DNA from: CAYJIL01 sp964370235
GTDB taxonomy: Bacteria; Bacteroidota; Bacteroidia; Bacteroidales; Rikenellaceae
DNA length: 5,890 nt
NCBI GenBank assembly: GCA_964370235.1
Contig: CAYJIL010000116.1
Location: 1 to 5,890, forward strand
Reading direction: 5' to 3'
Shown piece by piece: positions 5,880 to 5,890 of this stretch. Each line of letters starts with the position of its first letter. Position 1 is the first letter of the stretch. Under the pieces are notes generated by a model. It saw nothing but the letters and a program-made list of their open reading frames with translations, had not been told where the DNA came from and made no database searches. Both the position numbers and the translations under genes were made by a program.

Positions 5880-5890
5880 GGCGGCGACCT
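5880..5890 (-). rRNA. rrf: 5S rRNA, extreme 3' end only (cut by window edge)
   Basis: The last 11 bases read AGGTCGCCGCC on the minus strand, the usual ending of bacterial 5S rRNA after GGGAGAGTA (helix I/V side). The strong terminator immediately downstream fits this. Only about a tenth of the molecule is visible, so the call rests on a short match plus context; the exact 3' end is uncertain by a base or two. Confidence 0.65.

Overview
The window looks like chromosomal DNA from a member of the Bacteroidota, most likely the order Bacteroidales. The evidence is a set of -7 elements matching TAnnTTTG with an ATTG-like box 19-20 bases upstream (the primary sigma-factor promoter type of Bacteroides), moderate-to-low GC, mostly absent Shine-Dalgarno sequences, and proteins that read as Bacteroidales family members. 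Genus cannot be fixed by eye.

Layout, left to right. Bases 1-2339 (+) hold the C-terminal 778 residues of a large-form PurL (FGAM synthase, purine biosynthesis), cut by the left edge of the window and closed by a clear intrinsic terminator. Bases 2400-3563 (+) encode a monofunctional proline dehydrogenase that starts only 18 nt after that terminator. Bases 3564-3844 are an intergenic region between convergent genes. It holds a good plus-strand promoter whose spacer contains two perfect 10-bp palindromes, a strong bidirectional terminator about 100 nt further on, and a second hairpin; a small RNA or small lipoprotein-like ORF may lie between promoter and terminator.

Bases 3845-5108 (-) are a two-gene operon. 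A hemerythrin-like di-iron protein of the RIC/YtfE/ScdA type is followed, with an 11-nt overlap, by a LuxR/NarL-type regulator whose receiver-like domain has lost its phosphoacceptor Asp and acidic pocket. The operon has its own promoter, with one inverted repeat at the predicted transcription start and another in the -33/spacer region. Bases 5241-5648 (-) encode cytidine deaminase (pyrimidine salvage). The last ~50 bases hold a minus-strand intrinsic terminator followed by what looks like the extreme 3' end of a 5S rRNA, so an rRNA operon transcribed leftward probably ends at the right edge.

Most genes here are housekeeping or central metabolism (purine synthesis, proline catabolism, pyrimidine salvage, rRNA). 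The most interesting unit is the hemerythrin/pseudo-receiver operon. Its composition suggests that an iron-based sensor or repair protein for NO or oxygen stress is paired with a regulator that cannot be a normal phosphorylation-dependent response regulator. No mobile element, CRISPR array, tRNA or integration site was seen.
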